From contig NZ_FWXH01000002.1 in NCBI RefSeq assembly GCF_900176305.1, positions 868,001 to 932,000 of the forward strand: a DNA stretch of 64,000 nucleotides. The letters are read 5' to 3'. The notes under the pieces are model-generated. The model was not told the origin of the DNA. It saw only the letters and a list, made by a program, of their open reading frames with translations, and did not search any database. The stretch is from Clostridium acidisoli DSM 12555 (GTDB lineage: Bacteria; Bacillota; Clostridia; Clostridiales; Clostridiaceae). Position numbers and translations under genes: made by a program. This document shows positions 16,997 to 25,664 of the stretch, one piece after another. Position 1 is the stretch's first letter. Every line of letters begins with the position of its first letter.

Positions 16997-17042
16997 CTGT
17001 CGCATTAGCATAAAAAAATATACTAACGCGGCAGAGTTTTTT
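16997..17042 (+). terminator. Terminator within the IS end
   Basis: CTGTCGCATTAG pairs with CTAACGCGGCAG (one G-T wobble and one mismatch), followed by AGTTTTTT. It lies 68 bp after the nucleotidase stop and is the only good terminator there, so the IS relic appears to end that transcript. Confidence 0.6.
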
Positions 17043-17053
17043 ATATTTTAAAA

Positions 17054-17630
17054 TTAGGCACTTTTTTTAAGTGAGAAAAGATGTGTTTCAGTTCTATCTG
17101 ACTGAATTTTATTATGTACCTTATTTATATTATGGGCCATGGTGTTCTTGTGATTGCAGTTGCTACAGTCCTCAGAAATATATATTGTTTTTTCGCTTAT
17201 ATAACCAGTCTTACTTTTTCTTGTTTTTCATATTTCATAATTTGCTAGTTTAATATATGATAAATTCCCATTCTCTTTAATATAAACATAATTTTCTTCA
17301 TTCTCATAAAAGTTGCATCATTATCAGTTTTTGAATAGCTATTACGCTTACCGCAGGTATGGATTTTCTATGTATATTCTTTAAGCTTATTAAGATATTC
17401 CTCAAGCTTTTCAATAGAACGTTGAACTTGATTTTTTCTTTTGCCACATCCATATACAAATTCTATATTTTCTTTCTGTTTTAAAGCGTAAAGCTTCTTG
17501 CGGAGCTTTTTTATATGCTTCATTTTTACTACATTTTCATACACAAGTTTTAATCCATATATTTCTTCACATTCAGCTAATTTGCAAAGTAGTCTTTCTA
17601 AATTTTTAGATACTCATTTTTTCCACCGTT
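17054..17630 (-). pseudogene. IS1182-family transposase remnant
   Basis: Scattered frames on the minus strand give recognisable IS1182 pieces: a coiled region (LERLLCKLAECEEIYG), a Lys-rich region ending in LEEYLNKLKEY, RNSYSKTDNDATFMRMK near 17300, then DCSNCNHKN (the zinc-like Cys segment) and a final SLKKSA before a stop at 17054. Frames are interrupted by stops and the N-terminal and DDE core regions are missing. It cannot make an active transposase. Confidence 0.75.
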
Positions 17631-17836
17631 TAAAGTATAATTTTGTGTGAATTAATATGTTTGATCATATATTAATTTTACTATAAATCTTTCAATCCTC
17701 CGAGTGGGAGATTTATTTTTATGCAAAGAAACTGTCACACTAATTTTTTAGTTCGACATCCTCTTAATTTGACTTTAAAGAACATTAGGCACATTCTAAA
17801 AAAATAATTAATAAGCTTTTGTCTTTCTTTTCTTGC

Positions 17837-18793
17837 CTATGACTGTGCTATTAGTCCCGAATAAAATTCTTTTAAGTTTACACCAGATTCCTTTTTCATC
17901 TCTTCTTCCACAAACTCATTTATTTCTTTGTTTATTTCACAATATCTTTTATATTCTTCACTTAAAATCCCTAAATATTCTTCAAATATATTGTTTGATA
18001 GTCCAGCACCTTTTAACATGTCTTTAGATTGTACGGACGCTTGAACAATCTTTTTCTTTAATTCTTTATTTCCATTTATTAATTTGAATGATTGCATAGC
18101 AGTTCTTTTACGTTCTTCTTTTAGCTTAGCAATATCCCCATTTAAAATCTTTAACTTATCATTTTTTGCTTTTTCTTTAAAATCTTCTATCTTAGATTTA
18201 TCCATATTCTTTATCTGGTTAAGAGCCGGATGATTTTCATAAACTTCATTTAATTCATCTAAAAACTCTACAAGCTTTAGCCAAACTTCTTTCTTTTCAT
18301 CCATATCTATTGTTATGTTTAAAAAAGGTTCATACAAACTTACAACTAGTTCGCCATAGTTACCCGGGAAAATTCTAAGCAGTGTTTCAGAAACAAATTC
18401 TTTCTTTTCTGCCATAGAATATTCTAAAGTTTCTCTTAAGGTTTTAACCTGCTCTCCAATAGTATCATAGTCCTGCAAATCTTTATTTATAATAGTACCG
18501 ATAACAAGTCTAGTCTTTTCTAAATTACCAATTGATTCATTTATTTTATTTAAAGTGCCTCTAAGGACACCCTTTAGCGTCTTATTTCCTTCTAGCATAC
18601 CCTTTATTTCACTTATTGGAATATCTATAATTCTTAATGATGCAATTAAATTAAGTCTTACAATATCAACATCAGTGTACTCTCTATATTTGTTTTCATT
18701 ATTTTTCGCTGGACTAATTAGTCCTTCACTCTCATAATACTTGATAGCCTTTTTGGTTAATCCAGTTTTTTCAGATACAACTTTAATGTTCAT
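17837..18793 (-). CDS. MerR-family transcriptional regulator
   Basis: A 318-residue one-component regulator. Residues 1-70 are the MerR winged helix (IKVVSEKTGLTKKAIKYYESEGLI, then RLNLIASLRIIDIPISEIKGML), followed by a coiled-coil dimer helix and a long helical C-terminal domain of about 230 residues that I cannot assign to a known effector family. MerR proteins activate promoters with long spacers by untwisting DNA. The ATG at 18793 has GGAGGT seven bases upstream. The gene's own promoter has the 19-bp spacer expected for autoregulation. No partner transporter or enzyme is cotranscribed. Confidence 0.88.
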   Translation of the reverse strand: MNIKVVSEKTGLTKKAIKYYESEGLISPAKNNENKYREYTDVDIVRLNLIASLRIIDIPISEIKGMLEGNKTLKGVLRGTLNKINESIGNLEKTRLVIGTIINKDLQDYDTIGEQVKTLRETLEYSMAEKKEFVSETLLRIFPGNYGELVVSLYEPFLNITIDMDEKKEVWLKLVEFLDELNEVYENHPALNQIKNMDKSKIEDFKEKAKNDKLKILNGDIAKLKEERKRTAMQSFKLINGNKELKKKIVQASVQSKDMLKGAGLSNNIFEEYLGILSEEYKRYCEINKEINEFVEEEMKKESGVNLKEFYSGLIAQS

Positions 18794-18838
18794 AAACAAT
18801 ACCTCCATAAAATTAAATATTAGCTAATCTTTAATCTT

Positions 18839-18869
18839 AGTGTAATGGTGCCTGTAAGGTACAAGTCAA
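18839..18869 (-). promoter_or_regulatory. MerR-type promoter with 19-bp spacer
   Basis: On the minus strand TTGACT (-35) and TACACT (-10) are separated by 19 bases, and the spacer holds a dyad GTACCT-TAC-AGGCAC (18848-18862, 5 of 6 pairs). This is the classic architecture for MerR activators. It lies about 45 bp upstream of the MerR gene start. Confidence 0.7.
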
Positions 18870-18899
18870 TTGTTTTTTAGCTTTAATATTCTGAATTTA

Positions 18900-19277
18900 T
18901 TAAATAATAGCATAAACTCCAAGTAAAATTACACTAACCACAGCAAATCCAGTTGTTTTCCAATATTTATAGTATATTGCTTCTGAAATAGCATATATAG
19001 AAAACAGTATTAATGAAACAAGTATTGCTAAACTGAAATAACTATGAAATATATACGAAATTGATGAAACCATAAAAAACATAACACCTGCTAAAAACAT
19101 ACATGCAACTTTTATTTTCATCATCTTATCTGATGCATAATTAGGTAATTCTTGATGTTGTCTTCTAGCTAAATTTATTCCGTTCTTCTTTAACAGATAC
19201 GATGCATTGGCAATAATTTGACCTGTGCCAAAAGCTAATAAAAATGCTCTAAAAATTTCTTCTTTCCAAGTTACCAT
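18900..19277 (-). CDS. Small membrane protein of unknown family
   Basis: A 125-residue protein with about three to four hydrophobic segments (9-28, 53-74, 78-97 and 105-124). It has a basic loop after the first segment (NGINLARRQHQ). I do not recognise a family. GGAGGGG precedes the ATG at 19277, which lies inside the end of the MarR gene (29-bp overlap), so the two are translationally coupled. The pairing suggests a target of the MarR regulator, perhaps a stress or drug related membrane protein; this is inference only. Confidence 0.65.
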   Translation of the reverse strand: MVTWKEEIFRAFLLAFGTGQIIANASYLLKKNGINLARRQHQELPNYASDKMMKIKVACMFLAGVMFFMVSSISYIFHSYFSLAILVSLILFSIYAISEAIYYKYWKTTGFAVVSVILLGVYAII

Positions 19278-19704
19278 TTTGCCCCTCCGATAAATTTTTA
19301 TTAATATGTTTCAGTGATTCATATAAATCTTCTACATTTTTATCACTTAATCCTTTTAAAGCCTCTTCTGTAACATTTTCAACTATTAAATCAATTTCTT
19401 TTACTGCATCTTTTGCCTTTTCAGTTAAACTGATTACATAAGACCTCCTATCATTTTTATCAACTAACTTATTAATATATTTCTTTTCATATAGGTTTAA
19501 AATAACAGCTCCTGCAGTTGCCCTATCCGAATTTAACTCATATGCAATTTCAACTTGGGTTAACTGAGTTTTATTAAATAACAACTTTATAACAGCCCAT
19601 TGTGATGTTGTAAGATTATATCTTTCTAAACTTTTATCCATTTTTCTCTTAATTAATCTAGCACTCGTATTAAGTAAATATCCTAAAATATTTTGTATTT
19701 CCAC
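19249..19704 (-). CDS. MarR-family transcriptional regulator
   Basis: A 151-residue dimeric winged-helix repressor. The DNA-binding part shows LTQVEIAYELNSDRATAGAVILNLYEKKYI followed by the wing DKNDRRSYVISLTEKA (DxR motif). GTG start with GAGGGTGG upstream. Its downstream neighbour, a small membrane protein, overlaps it by 29 bp. A promoter with a near-palindrome just after the -10 box suggests autorepression. The ligand is unknown. Confidence 0.9.
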   Translation of the reverse strand: MEIQNILGYLLNTSARLIKRKMDKSLERYNLTTSQWAVIKLLFNKTQLTQVEIAYELNSDRATAGAVILNLYEKKYINKLVDKNDRRSYVISLTEKAKDAVKEIDLIVENVTEEALKGLSDKNVEDLYESLKHINKNLSEGQNGNLERRNF

Positions 19705-19741
19705 GTAACCACCCTCTTAGTTAATAATAGGAATATATATT

Positions 19742-19784
19742 GTATGTATACTTACTATTATATATCAGGAATTTTTCCTGTCAA
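19742..19784 (-). promoter_or_regulatory. MarR-gene promoter and operator
   Basis: TTGACA (19779-19784) and TATAAT (19757-19762) on the minus strand are 16 bases apart. Directly after the -10 box is GTATGTATACTTAC (19742-19755), a 14-bp near-palindrome with 6 of 7 pairs. A repressor here would block initiation, as expected for MarR autoregulation. Confidence 0.6.
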
Positions 19785-19821
19785 TACTTAATATGTTAAT
19801 TAAAGGATATTCATGGTGTAA

Positions 19822-20874
19822 TTATTTTTTAAATATTTGTAGTACCCACGTAAAGTTAACTATATTCTCATACTTAACTTCACATCCTAACTTCTCTGCG
19901 TAATCCACAATTTCTTCAATGTCTGTATAATATTCGTCCTCAATTATATCCCATAAATCTTTTCTGTCATTTTCAAGAAAATACTCCTTTTGTTTTATAC
20001 GCTCTGTCCAATTTAAAAACATTAAATCTGCAATGATGATAGTACCTCCATTTTTTAGATACCTTAGTAATAAATTTATTGCCATATGCTTTTCTATTAA
20101 GTTCAAGTGATGAAATGCAAAGGTTGATGTAACGACGTCAAATTGATTTTCTATAAATGGCTCATCTAAAAAGTTTCCTAACCTCAATTTTACATTTGGA
20201 TATTTGTTCTTTAATTGTAAAAGCATTTCTATGCTTTGATCCACTCCTGTAAATTCTATATTATTTTTCAATTTTCCATACAAATTTCCTGTACCACACC
20301 CAATATCTATTATCTTCAAAGCGTTGTTGTTAGATATTAATTCTGCTACGTGTTCTAATACAAAATCATAATTTTCAAATAGGTTTAAATCATTTCCCAC
20401 CTTATCCTTAATTGAAACATCGTAATTTTTTGCCCATGTATCAAATCCCCATTTATCTAGCCACTTACATCTTTTTTCGCTATTTTCACTCAAGCATTTG
20501 TCTATTTTATTAAAGTATTCACTATAATTAGTAACTTCATATGTATTTAATACTTCATTTACACTTTGCTGTAAAGTAATTTTGATATTAATTAGCTCAT
20601 TAATCTTATTATCAACAACTTTTAGTTGAAAGTCTAACGCACGTATTATTTTATTGTCATCTTCACATTCTTTGTTCAATAATTGCTTAATGTTCTTTAA
20701 TGGAATTCCCATTTCCTTTAAGACAATTAGCTGCCTTAATTTCAATATATCATCTTCACTGTAATTCCTGTAGTTGTTTTCATCCCTTTTGGGAACAACA
20801 ATACCCAAATCCTCATATATTCTCAATGCTTTTTGAGAAATATTAAATTGCTTGTAAACAGTTTTTGTATTCAT
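19822..20874 (-). CDS. MerR regulator fused to SAM-dependent methyltransferase
   Basis: A 350-residue fusion. Residues 1-70 are a MerR winged helix (YKQFNISQKALRIYEDLGIV, then RQLIVLKEMGIPLKNIKQLL), 75-115 the dimer helix, and 150-350 a class I methyltransferase with motif I IIDIGCGTGNL, an acidic FTGVDQS motif II, and DVVTSTFAFHHL. So the sensor domain of a MerR regulator is replaced by a methyltransferase fold, which may bind a small substrate as ligand or methylate it. GAGGTG precedes the ATG. Its promoter has a 19-bp spacer with a dyad. No other gene is cotranscribed with it. Confidence 0.88.
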   Translation of the reverse strand: MNTKTVYKQFNISQKALRIYEDLGIVVPKRDENNYRNYSEDDILKLRQLIVLKEMGIPLKNIKQLLNKECEDDNKIIRALDFQLKVVDNKINELINIKITLQQSVNEVLNTYEVTNYSEYFNKIDKCLSENSEKRCKWLDKWGFDTWAKNYDVSIKDKVGNDLNLFENYDFVLEHVAELISNNNALKIIDIGCGTGNLYGKLKNNIEFTGVDQSIEMLLQLKNKYPNVKLRLGNFLDEPFIENQFDVVTSTFAFHHLNLIEKHMAINLLLRYLKNGGTIIIADLMFLNWTERIKQKEYFLENDRKDLWDIIEDEYYTDIEEIVDYAEKLGCEVKYENIVNFTWVLQIFKK

Positions 20875-20893
20875 TTATAATCACCTCAATAAA

Positions 20894-20924
20894 AATATAA
20901 ACCCTGCCCCTTAGGCAAGGTCAA
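20894..20924 (-). promoter_or_regulatory. MerR-type promoter with 19-bp spacer and dyad
   Basis: TTGACC (20919-20924) and TATATT (20894-20899) on the minus strand are 19 bases apart. The spacer has the dyad CCTTGCC-TAAG-GGCAGGG (6 of 7 pairs). It sits 20 bp upstream of the MerR-methyltransferase fusion and strongly suggests autoactivation. Confidence 0.75.
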
Positions 20925-20930
20925 TACTAT

Positions 20931-22229
20931 TTATTCATATTTAAAAACACTAATCATATAATCTTCTTCTGGAAAATCACCACAATAACAAAATCCAGTA
21001 TTAATATAAAATTTCTTTAATTTTTCATTACCTGCCCAACAATCCAAATACAATGTTTTATTTGAATTTCGAGCTAATGTATGGGCATATTTAATAATTT
21101 CACATCCTATATTATTTCCTTGATATTGTGGCAATATTGCTATCCTATATAGATACATGCTACTCCATTTTATAAAATCAAATCCAGTACTATTGCCTAC
21201 ATCTTTTACAGAAAACACACCTATTATCTCATCATCTATAGTAACAATATATGTGTGACCTTCTTTTATTTCTAATTGAATTTCATCACACTTCCAAGGG
21301 TATTCCCACTGATTTATACCTCTATTATGTAAATTTAATGTTACGGTATTCAGTAATTGTAAAATAGAATTACTATTATTCTTTTCTGCTAATTTAACTT
21401 TAAATTTACTATTTAAGTAGTCTAGTCCTCCACCAGTAATGCATACTTCCAATTCTTTCATAACTACAAAATCACCTTTAAGCTTCAGCTTCCCTGATTT
21501 TACAAGTTTTTTTATTCTCCACAATATATATTCTTCTGTAATTCGCGATTCACTGTTTACAAGTACATTACCCATAATTCTTAATACCTTATTATATTCT
21601 CTATTACAAAATTCCAATATGTCTTTGTCAAAATAATCTTCATTTACACTATGTATTTTATCATTTTTGTATGTTCTAAGTATTGAATTTTCTTTTACCA
21701 GTCTCTCCCACTGCTTTATTAAGTTTTTATATTCTTCAGAACCTAGTTTTTCTGCCTTACTCATATAATTACCTAATTCTTGTGGTACAATTTCTCCGGC
21801 TGATCGTACAAAAACTACCCCATCCTTCTTTTTTATAAATATATTTGATACATTAACATTATAAACATTTATTAATTTATCCTTTAACAAATTCATAGTA
21901 CAAAGCATTCCACATGTTTCCTCATCACATTTTCCATACCATAGATATACAATGTCCGTTTCACTTATTTCAGAAATATCATTATAGAACTTATCATAAT
22001 TTTCTTCTATTCCATCTATATTTTCACATATATCTATATCGTCTCCATTTATTTGTCCCCACCATTTTTTTCTGTCATCTAGTTTATTAAGATTCCCTAA
22101 TCTTCCAATTGAAAGATTGTCATATAATGCTATAATTTTATTTCCGGCAATGTATTTTTTTATATTAACAGCGTACTTAAAACTTCCCTCTGCACTTTTT
22201 GAAAAAACTATATGAATTATTTTACTCAT
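20931..22229 (-). CDS. DUF1835/DUF3658-like protein fused to GNAT acetyltransferase
   Basis: A 432-residue fusion. Residues 1-125 match the DUF1835 pattern (IIHIVFSKSAEGSFKYAV, later DIVYLWYGKCDEETCGML), 160-265 the helical DUF3658-like part, and 270-432 a GNAT domain with LYRIAILPQYQGNNIGCEIIKYA (acetyl-CoA loop) and LDCWAGNEKLKKFY. Function unknown; GNAT proteins move acetyl groups to amines or small molecules. The upstream site is weak (AGAG), so expression may be low. It is followed by the MerR-methyltransferase gene, whose own promoter lies between. Confidence 0.75.
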   Translation of the reverse strand: MSKIIHIVFSKSAEGSFKYAVNIKKYIAGNKIIALYDNLSIGRLGNLNKLDDRKKWWGQINGDDIDICENIDGIEENYDKFYNDISEISETDIVYLWYGKCDEETCGMLCTMNLLKDKLINVYNVNVSNIFIKKKDGVVFVRSAGEIVPQELGNYMSKAEKLGSEEYKNLIKQWERLVKENSILRTYKNDKIHSVNEDYFDKDILEFCNREYNKVLRIMGNVLVNSESRITEEYILWRIKKLVKSGKLKLKGDFVVMKELEVCITGGGLDYLNSKFKVKLAEKNNSNSILQLLNTVTLNLHNRGINQWEYPWKCDEIQLEIKEGHTYIVTIDDEIIGVFSVKDVGNSTGFDFIKWSSMYLYRIAILPQYQGNNIGCEIIKYAHTLARNSNKTLYLDCWAGNEKLKKFYINTGFCYCGDFPEEDYMISVFKYE

Positions 22230-22337
22230 AATTAATCAACTCTCTTCCATATTATTTGTTGATAAAAGTGTTTAATAGGTTTAAGTTATATTAATATGTT
22301 ATACATGGGATAACGATTTCTAAGTTTCAGATGTAAT

Positions 22338-22370
22338 AAAAGCCCCTGTTTTTTTAGGGACTTTTATTTT
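22338..22370 (-). terminator. Intrinsic terminator of the nitroreductase gene
   Basis: AAAAGTCCCT pairs with AGGGGCTTTT (one G-T wobble) on the minus strand, 14 bp after the nitroreductase stop. The strand is flanked by T-rich and A-rich runs. Confidence 0.8.
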
Positions 22371-22383
22371 TATAAAATTACTA

Positions 22384-22983
22384 TTATTTAAATACCTTAA
22401 CACGTTCTTCTAATGGATTAAATTGTTTTTCATCTGGCTGTGCTGTTGGTTTTCCAAAAGGCATTTGTCCTATTAGCTTCCAGTTATCTGGTATATTCCA
22501 TTCACTCTTGATATCATTTTCTATAAGTTCATTATAATGTTGTAATGATGCACCAAAACCTTCAACTTCAAGTTCAGTCCATACTACAAATTGAAGCATT
22601 CCACTTGATTGCTGAGACCATATTGGAAAGTTATCTTTGTAAAGAGCAAATTGTTCTTGAAGACTTTCAATTACACTGTTATCTTCAAAGAATAAAACAG
22701 TACCATATCCATTTTTAAATGAATTTATTTTATCTTCAGTAGCACTAAATTGATCAGCAGGAACAATCTTTTTTAGAGCTGCCTTCGTAATTTCCCATAA
22801 CTTATCGTGATGATCTCCTAATAATAAAACTACTCTAGCACTTTGTGAATTAAATGATGATGGAGTATACTTTACTGCCTCTTCAACAATTTCTTTAATT
22901 CTCTCATCTGAAACTACTGCCTCTTTACTAATTCCATAAAATGTACGTCTATCTGTTAATGCAGCCAAAAAATCTTTTTTCAT
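22384..22983 (-). CDS. Nitroreductase-family flavoprotein
   Basis: A 199-residue FMN-dependent oxidoreductase of the nitroreductase fold, similar in layout to the short CinD/YdgI-like members. Motifs: DRRTFYGIS at the N-terminus (FMN phosphate Arg), PSSFNSQSARVVLL near 41-54, and MPFGKPTAQPDEK near the C-terminus. Reduces quinones or nitro compounds with NAD(P)H. Well-spaced GGAGG precedes the ATG. It is monocistronic with its own terminator. The 280-bp upstream gap holds no gene; it contains an imperfect inverted repeat (ATAAGTTATG against CATAAACTTAT, 23057-23097) that could be an operator. Confidence 0.88.
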   Translation of the reverse strand: MKKDFLAALTDRRTFYGISKEAVVSDERIKEIVEEAVKYTPSSFNSQSARVVLLLGDHHDKLWEITKAALKKIVPADQFSATEDKINSFKNGYGTVLFFEDNSVIESLQEQFALYKDNFPIWSQQSSGMLQFVVWTELEVEGFGASLQHYNELIENDIKSEWNIPDNWKLIGQMPFGKPTAQPDEKQFNPLEERVKVFK

Positions 22984-23215
22984 ATTACCATTCCTCCAAT
23001 TTATAATATCATTTTAGTTATCTGCAAATACCTCTTAATTTATTTGCTTTTTCAATAAATAAGTTATGTAAATTATATTGTAATTCCATAAACTTATGAT
23101 GTTTATATTATTTCTTCGTAAGTTACATTTAGTAATTAACTTTAAATTTATTATTACATAATTATATTTATTAGTCAATACTTTTATTTAAAATTTTTTT
23201 AATATTTATATAAAA

Positions 23216-23262
23216 ACAAAAAGGCCACGTATCTAGTTTTATTAAAGCCAAATCCGTGGTTG
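23216..23262 (-). terminator. Intrinsic terminator after GNAT gene
   Basis: CCACG pairs with CGTGG on the minus strand, extended by wobble pairs, and is followed by CCTTTTTG. It lies just downstream of the acetyltransferase stop at 23265. The loop is long, so efficiency is uncertain. Confidence 0.6.
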
Positions 23263-23264
23263 TA

Positions 23265-23699
23265 TTATAATAATTTAATAAATCTTTTTTGATTTTTGTC
23301 ATTAATATATCCGTGTTTTTCATAAAATTTATGTGCGTCTAGTCTATTAATACTAGATGACAATCTAATAGCTGAATAACCTTTCACACTTGCCCAATCT
23401 TCAAGATACTGAATTAGTTTATTACCTATTCCAATATTTCTATATGCCTCTTTAACTACAAAACCCAAAATATTTATCAATGAATCTGAATAAAGTAATT
23501 CGTAAGCACTACCATGAATATATCCAATAATTTTATCTTTTAACTCCATCACAAAAATAACATCCTTGGTATTAGTCAATATAAATTTAATTCTATCTTT
23601 AACTTTTTCTTCTTGGTATTCATAGCCTAATTCCTTATTTAGTAAATAAACATCTTTAAAATCGTCAACTTTCATTTCCCTAATTTTAATATTTTCCAA
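23265..23699 (-). CDS. GNAT-family N-acetyltransferase
   Basis: A 144-residue single-domain acetyltransferase. The acetyl-CoA segment is VVKEAYRNIGIGNKLIQYLEDWA and the C-terminal part SSINRLDAHKFYEKHGY shows the usual Tyr near the end. Substrate unknown. It starts at a TTG with GGGGGTT upstream. Monocistronic, with a terminator just after it. Confidence 0.88.
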   Translation of the reverse strand: MENIKIREMKVDDFKDVYLLNKELGYEYQEEKVKDRIKFILTNTKDVIFVMELKDKIIGYIHGSAYELLYSDSLINILGFVVKEAYRNIGIGNKLIQYLEDWASVKGYSAIRLSSSINRLDAHKFYEKHGYINDKNQKRFIKLL

Positions 23700-23865
23700 C
23701 TTATAACCCCCTACAACACTTCATAATATATGTTAATACTATTGCATTTTAGTTTTTATGAACAGTACCACAACTCTCATAATTTAGTGTATGAGTGGTT
23801 AATTTTATCGTCTGGATTTCATACTTTTATAATATAGTAGAATCAGTGCCCTAATTGTTTTATCA

Positions 23866-24492
23866 TTATATATTCTTAATTGAAATTTCCCATAATACTT
23901 TCTTACTGTTGTACCTATCAATTTCAGTTTCATTTATGTATTGAATGTCCCACTCCTTAAAAAGTTCTCTCAATTGGGCTTCATTAAAAAATCTCTTTAA
24001 TTTACCATCAATATTATAAAAGTTTTCTTCTATTTTCACTCCTTGTCCAGCGCCATAATTTGTGTCATTTGTTGAATTAACTCTACACAATAAGACACCT
24101 TCCTTCATTAACACTCTACTTATCTCATTTAATATTTTTTCAGTTTCAACCCATTGAAAATAATGTAATGAAAGATCTGAGATAATTATTTTCGCAAAGT
24201 TATCTTCGAATGGTAGTCCGCCTCTTAAATCAAAACATTTAACACTTAGATTATCAAAAAAGCCACTTAGCCTCTCTAATGCTTTCTCTGAAAAATCACA
24301 AGAAATCACTTCATATCCTCTCTCTTTGAGATAAAGAGTATCATTCCCAGATCCACATCCTAGATCAATAATAGGGGTGTCCTTTGATTCAATTAATATA
24401 TTTTTATATTTATCTAACCATAGATCATATTTAAGTTTTCTATCTGAATTTGAAGCATATATTTTATTCCAATAATCTTTTTGTAGATTCAT
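23866..24492 (-). CDS. Class I SAM-dependent methyltransferase
   Basis: A 208-residue soluble enzyme with motif I IIDLGCGSGNDTLYL, a motif II acidic end VISCDFSEKAL, and IIISDLSLHYFQWVETEKIL for the substrate helix. The fold is of the Methyltransf_25/11 type. The ATG at 24492 has AAAGGAGA upstream. Substrate unknown; similar proteins act on small metabolites or xenobiotics such as tellurite. It follows a GNAT gene, but the gap of 48 bp leaves cotranscription uncertain. Confidence 0.85.
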   Translation of the reverse strand: MNLQKDYWNKIYASNSDRKLKYDLWLDKYKNILIESKDTPIIDLGCGSGNDTLYLKERGYEVISCDFSEKALERLSGFFDNLSVKCFDLRGGLPFEDNFAKIIISDLSLHYFQWVETEKILNEISRVLMKEGVLLCRVNSTNDTNYGAGQGVKIEENFYNIDGKLKRFFNEAQLRELFKEWDIQYINETEIDRYNSKKVLWEISIKNI

Positions 24493-24540
24493 GCATATAT
24501 ATCTCCTTTAAAATTTAATTTATAACTTCTAAAACAAGAA

Positions 24541-25047
24541 TTAATATTTATTTTCAATCCAAATAAAATGGCACTTACTATCTACTTTTTCTATTATACC
24601 ATCGTTTGCAAGTGCAGTTTTTATTGATGTAACATTATGGTTATGAACCATAAGTAGAAGCCTATCAATCTTCATATCCTTAGCACAATCAATAAGCATT
24701 TTCAAAAGTATTTTTCCATACCCCTTGTTTCTATAGTCAAGAAGTATAGAATATCCAATATGTCCACCGTCTTTTCTTAGTTTATCAGTTAAATAATGTC
24801 GTAATTTCCCCATTCCCACTGGTATCCCATCAATAAATAACCAGTAATTATTTTGTGGAACCATCCATTCTTCAATCCCAATACCATTAGACATATTATT
24901 GTTTTTGACTAACCATTTTTTAAATTCTTCATATGTTAACCCACTGCATCCATTTGTGAACCCATTTTCATCTTTCGGAAGTTTCTGTAACATATCGTAT
25001 ATATCTCTACCATCATCTGGTGACAACTTTTTCAACTCACAATTCAC
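24541..25047 (-). CDS. GNAT-family N-acetyltransferase
   Basis: A protein of about 168 residues. The GTG at 25047 is favoured because GGAGGTG lies five bases upstream; a longer frame reaches 25134 without a site. The acetyl-CoA segment is ILLDYRNKGYGKILLKMLIDCA, followed by MVHNHNVTSIKTALANDG. Substrate unknown. The reading frame is intact. A remnant of an IS1595 transposase lies upstream. Confidence 0.8.
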   Translation of the reverse strand: MNCELKKLSPDDGRDIYDMLQKLPKDENGFTNGCSGLTYEEFKKWLVKNNNMSNGIGIEEWMVPQNNYWLFIDGIPVGMGKLRHYLTDKLRKDGGHIGYSILLDYRNKGYGKILLKMLIDCAKDMKIDRLLLMVHNHNVTSIKTALANDGIIEKVDSKCHFIWIENKY

Positions 25048-25277
25048 AACAACACCTCCATTGTATAAATAATTTTTATTTCGCAATTTCCCATAATTAT
25101 AAATTATTTGATTATACAGTATATAAGTGTACAATTTAAAATATTTTATATATATTATACAAAAACTGCTTCTCTAATACTAAAATCCTTTAATTTTATA
25201 TCAGTATAAGACGTATGAGATTGTACCAATAAATTTTTGCTCTTTATAGTATCTTTCTCTGTATTAAGGATTTCGAG

Positions 25278-25570
25278 TCATTTAAACCAATACGTATCTT
25301 TTATGGGATTTGGTGGCATTTTAAAAGCAGTATTTTTCTTATGATTACCCTTAAAAGACTCCCTAAAGAAAGCCTCGTAAACCTCTATAACGCCACCAAC
25401 ACTTCCAATACCCATAAAGGCTCTAATTGCGTCTAATATTTAACTTCATTTGTAACCTCTGTAGCAAATGAGCCTAACACGAATACTTCTTCAAGGTAGT
25501 TTAGTATTTCTTCTTTTCCTGCTGTTCCTAATGCGTGTATATCATGTTTTACTGACTCTACTGTTGGCAT
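25278..25570 (-). pseudogene. IS1595-family transposase remnant with internal deletion
   Basis: The ATG at 25570 with GGAGGT starts MPTVESVKHDIHALGTAGKE and continues to FATEVTNEVK (about 44 codons). The frame then shifts at 25436-25443 into ILDAIRAFMGIGSVGGVIE and FFRESFKGNHKKN. In complete IS1595 transposases the Cys-rich zinc segment and a helix lie between these parts, so about 100 codons have been deleted with a frameshift. The catalytic core is gone and it is inactive. Confidence 0.8.
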
Positions 25571-25664
25571 AATAAGACCTCCATAATCATTCGTATAGTC
25601 TTTTTATAACCAATTTTACAGGTTATAGTCAATTTTCAACACAATTCTTTAACATAGCCAATCT

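Larger units (their letters stand above)
16993..17763 (-). mobile_element. Decayed IS1182-type element
   Basis: Imperfect terminal inverted repeats: GGGGCTGTCGCATTAG at 16993-17008 and the complement of TTAGTTCGACATCCTC at 17748-17763, matching at about 10 of 16 positions. Between them is a broken transposase on the minus strand. At about 0.77 kb it is less than half the length of a full IS1182 element, so it carries large internal deletions and is inactive. Confidence 0.7.
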
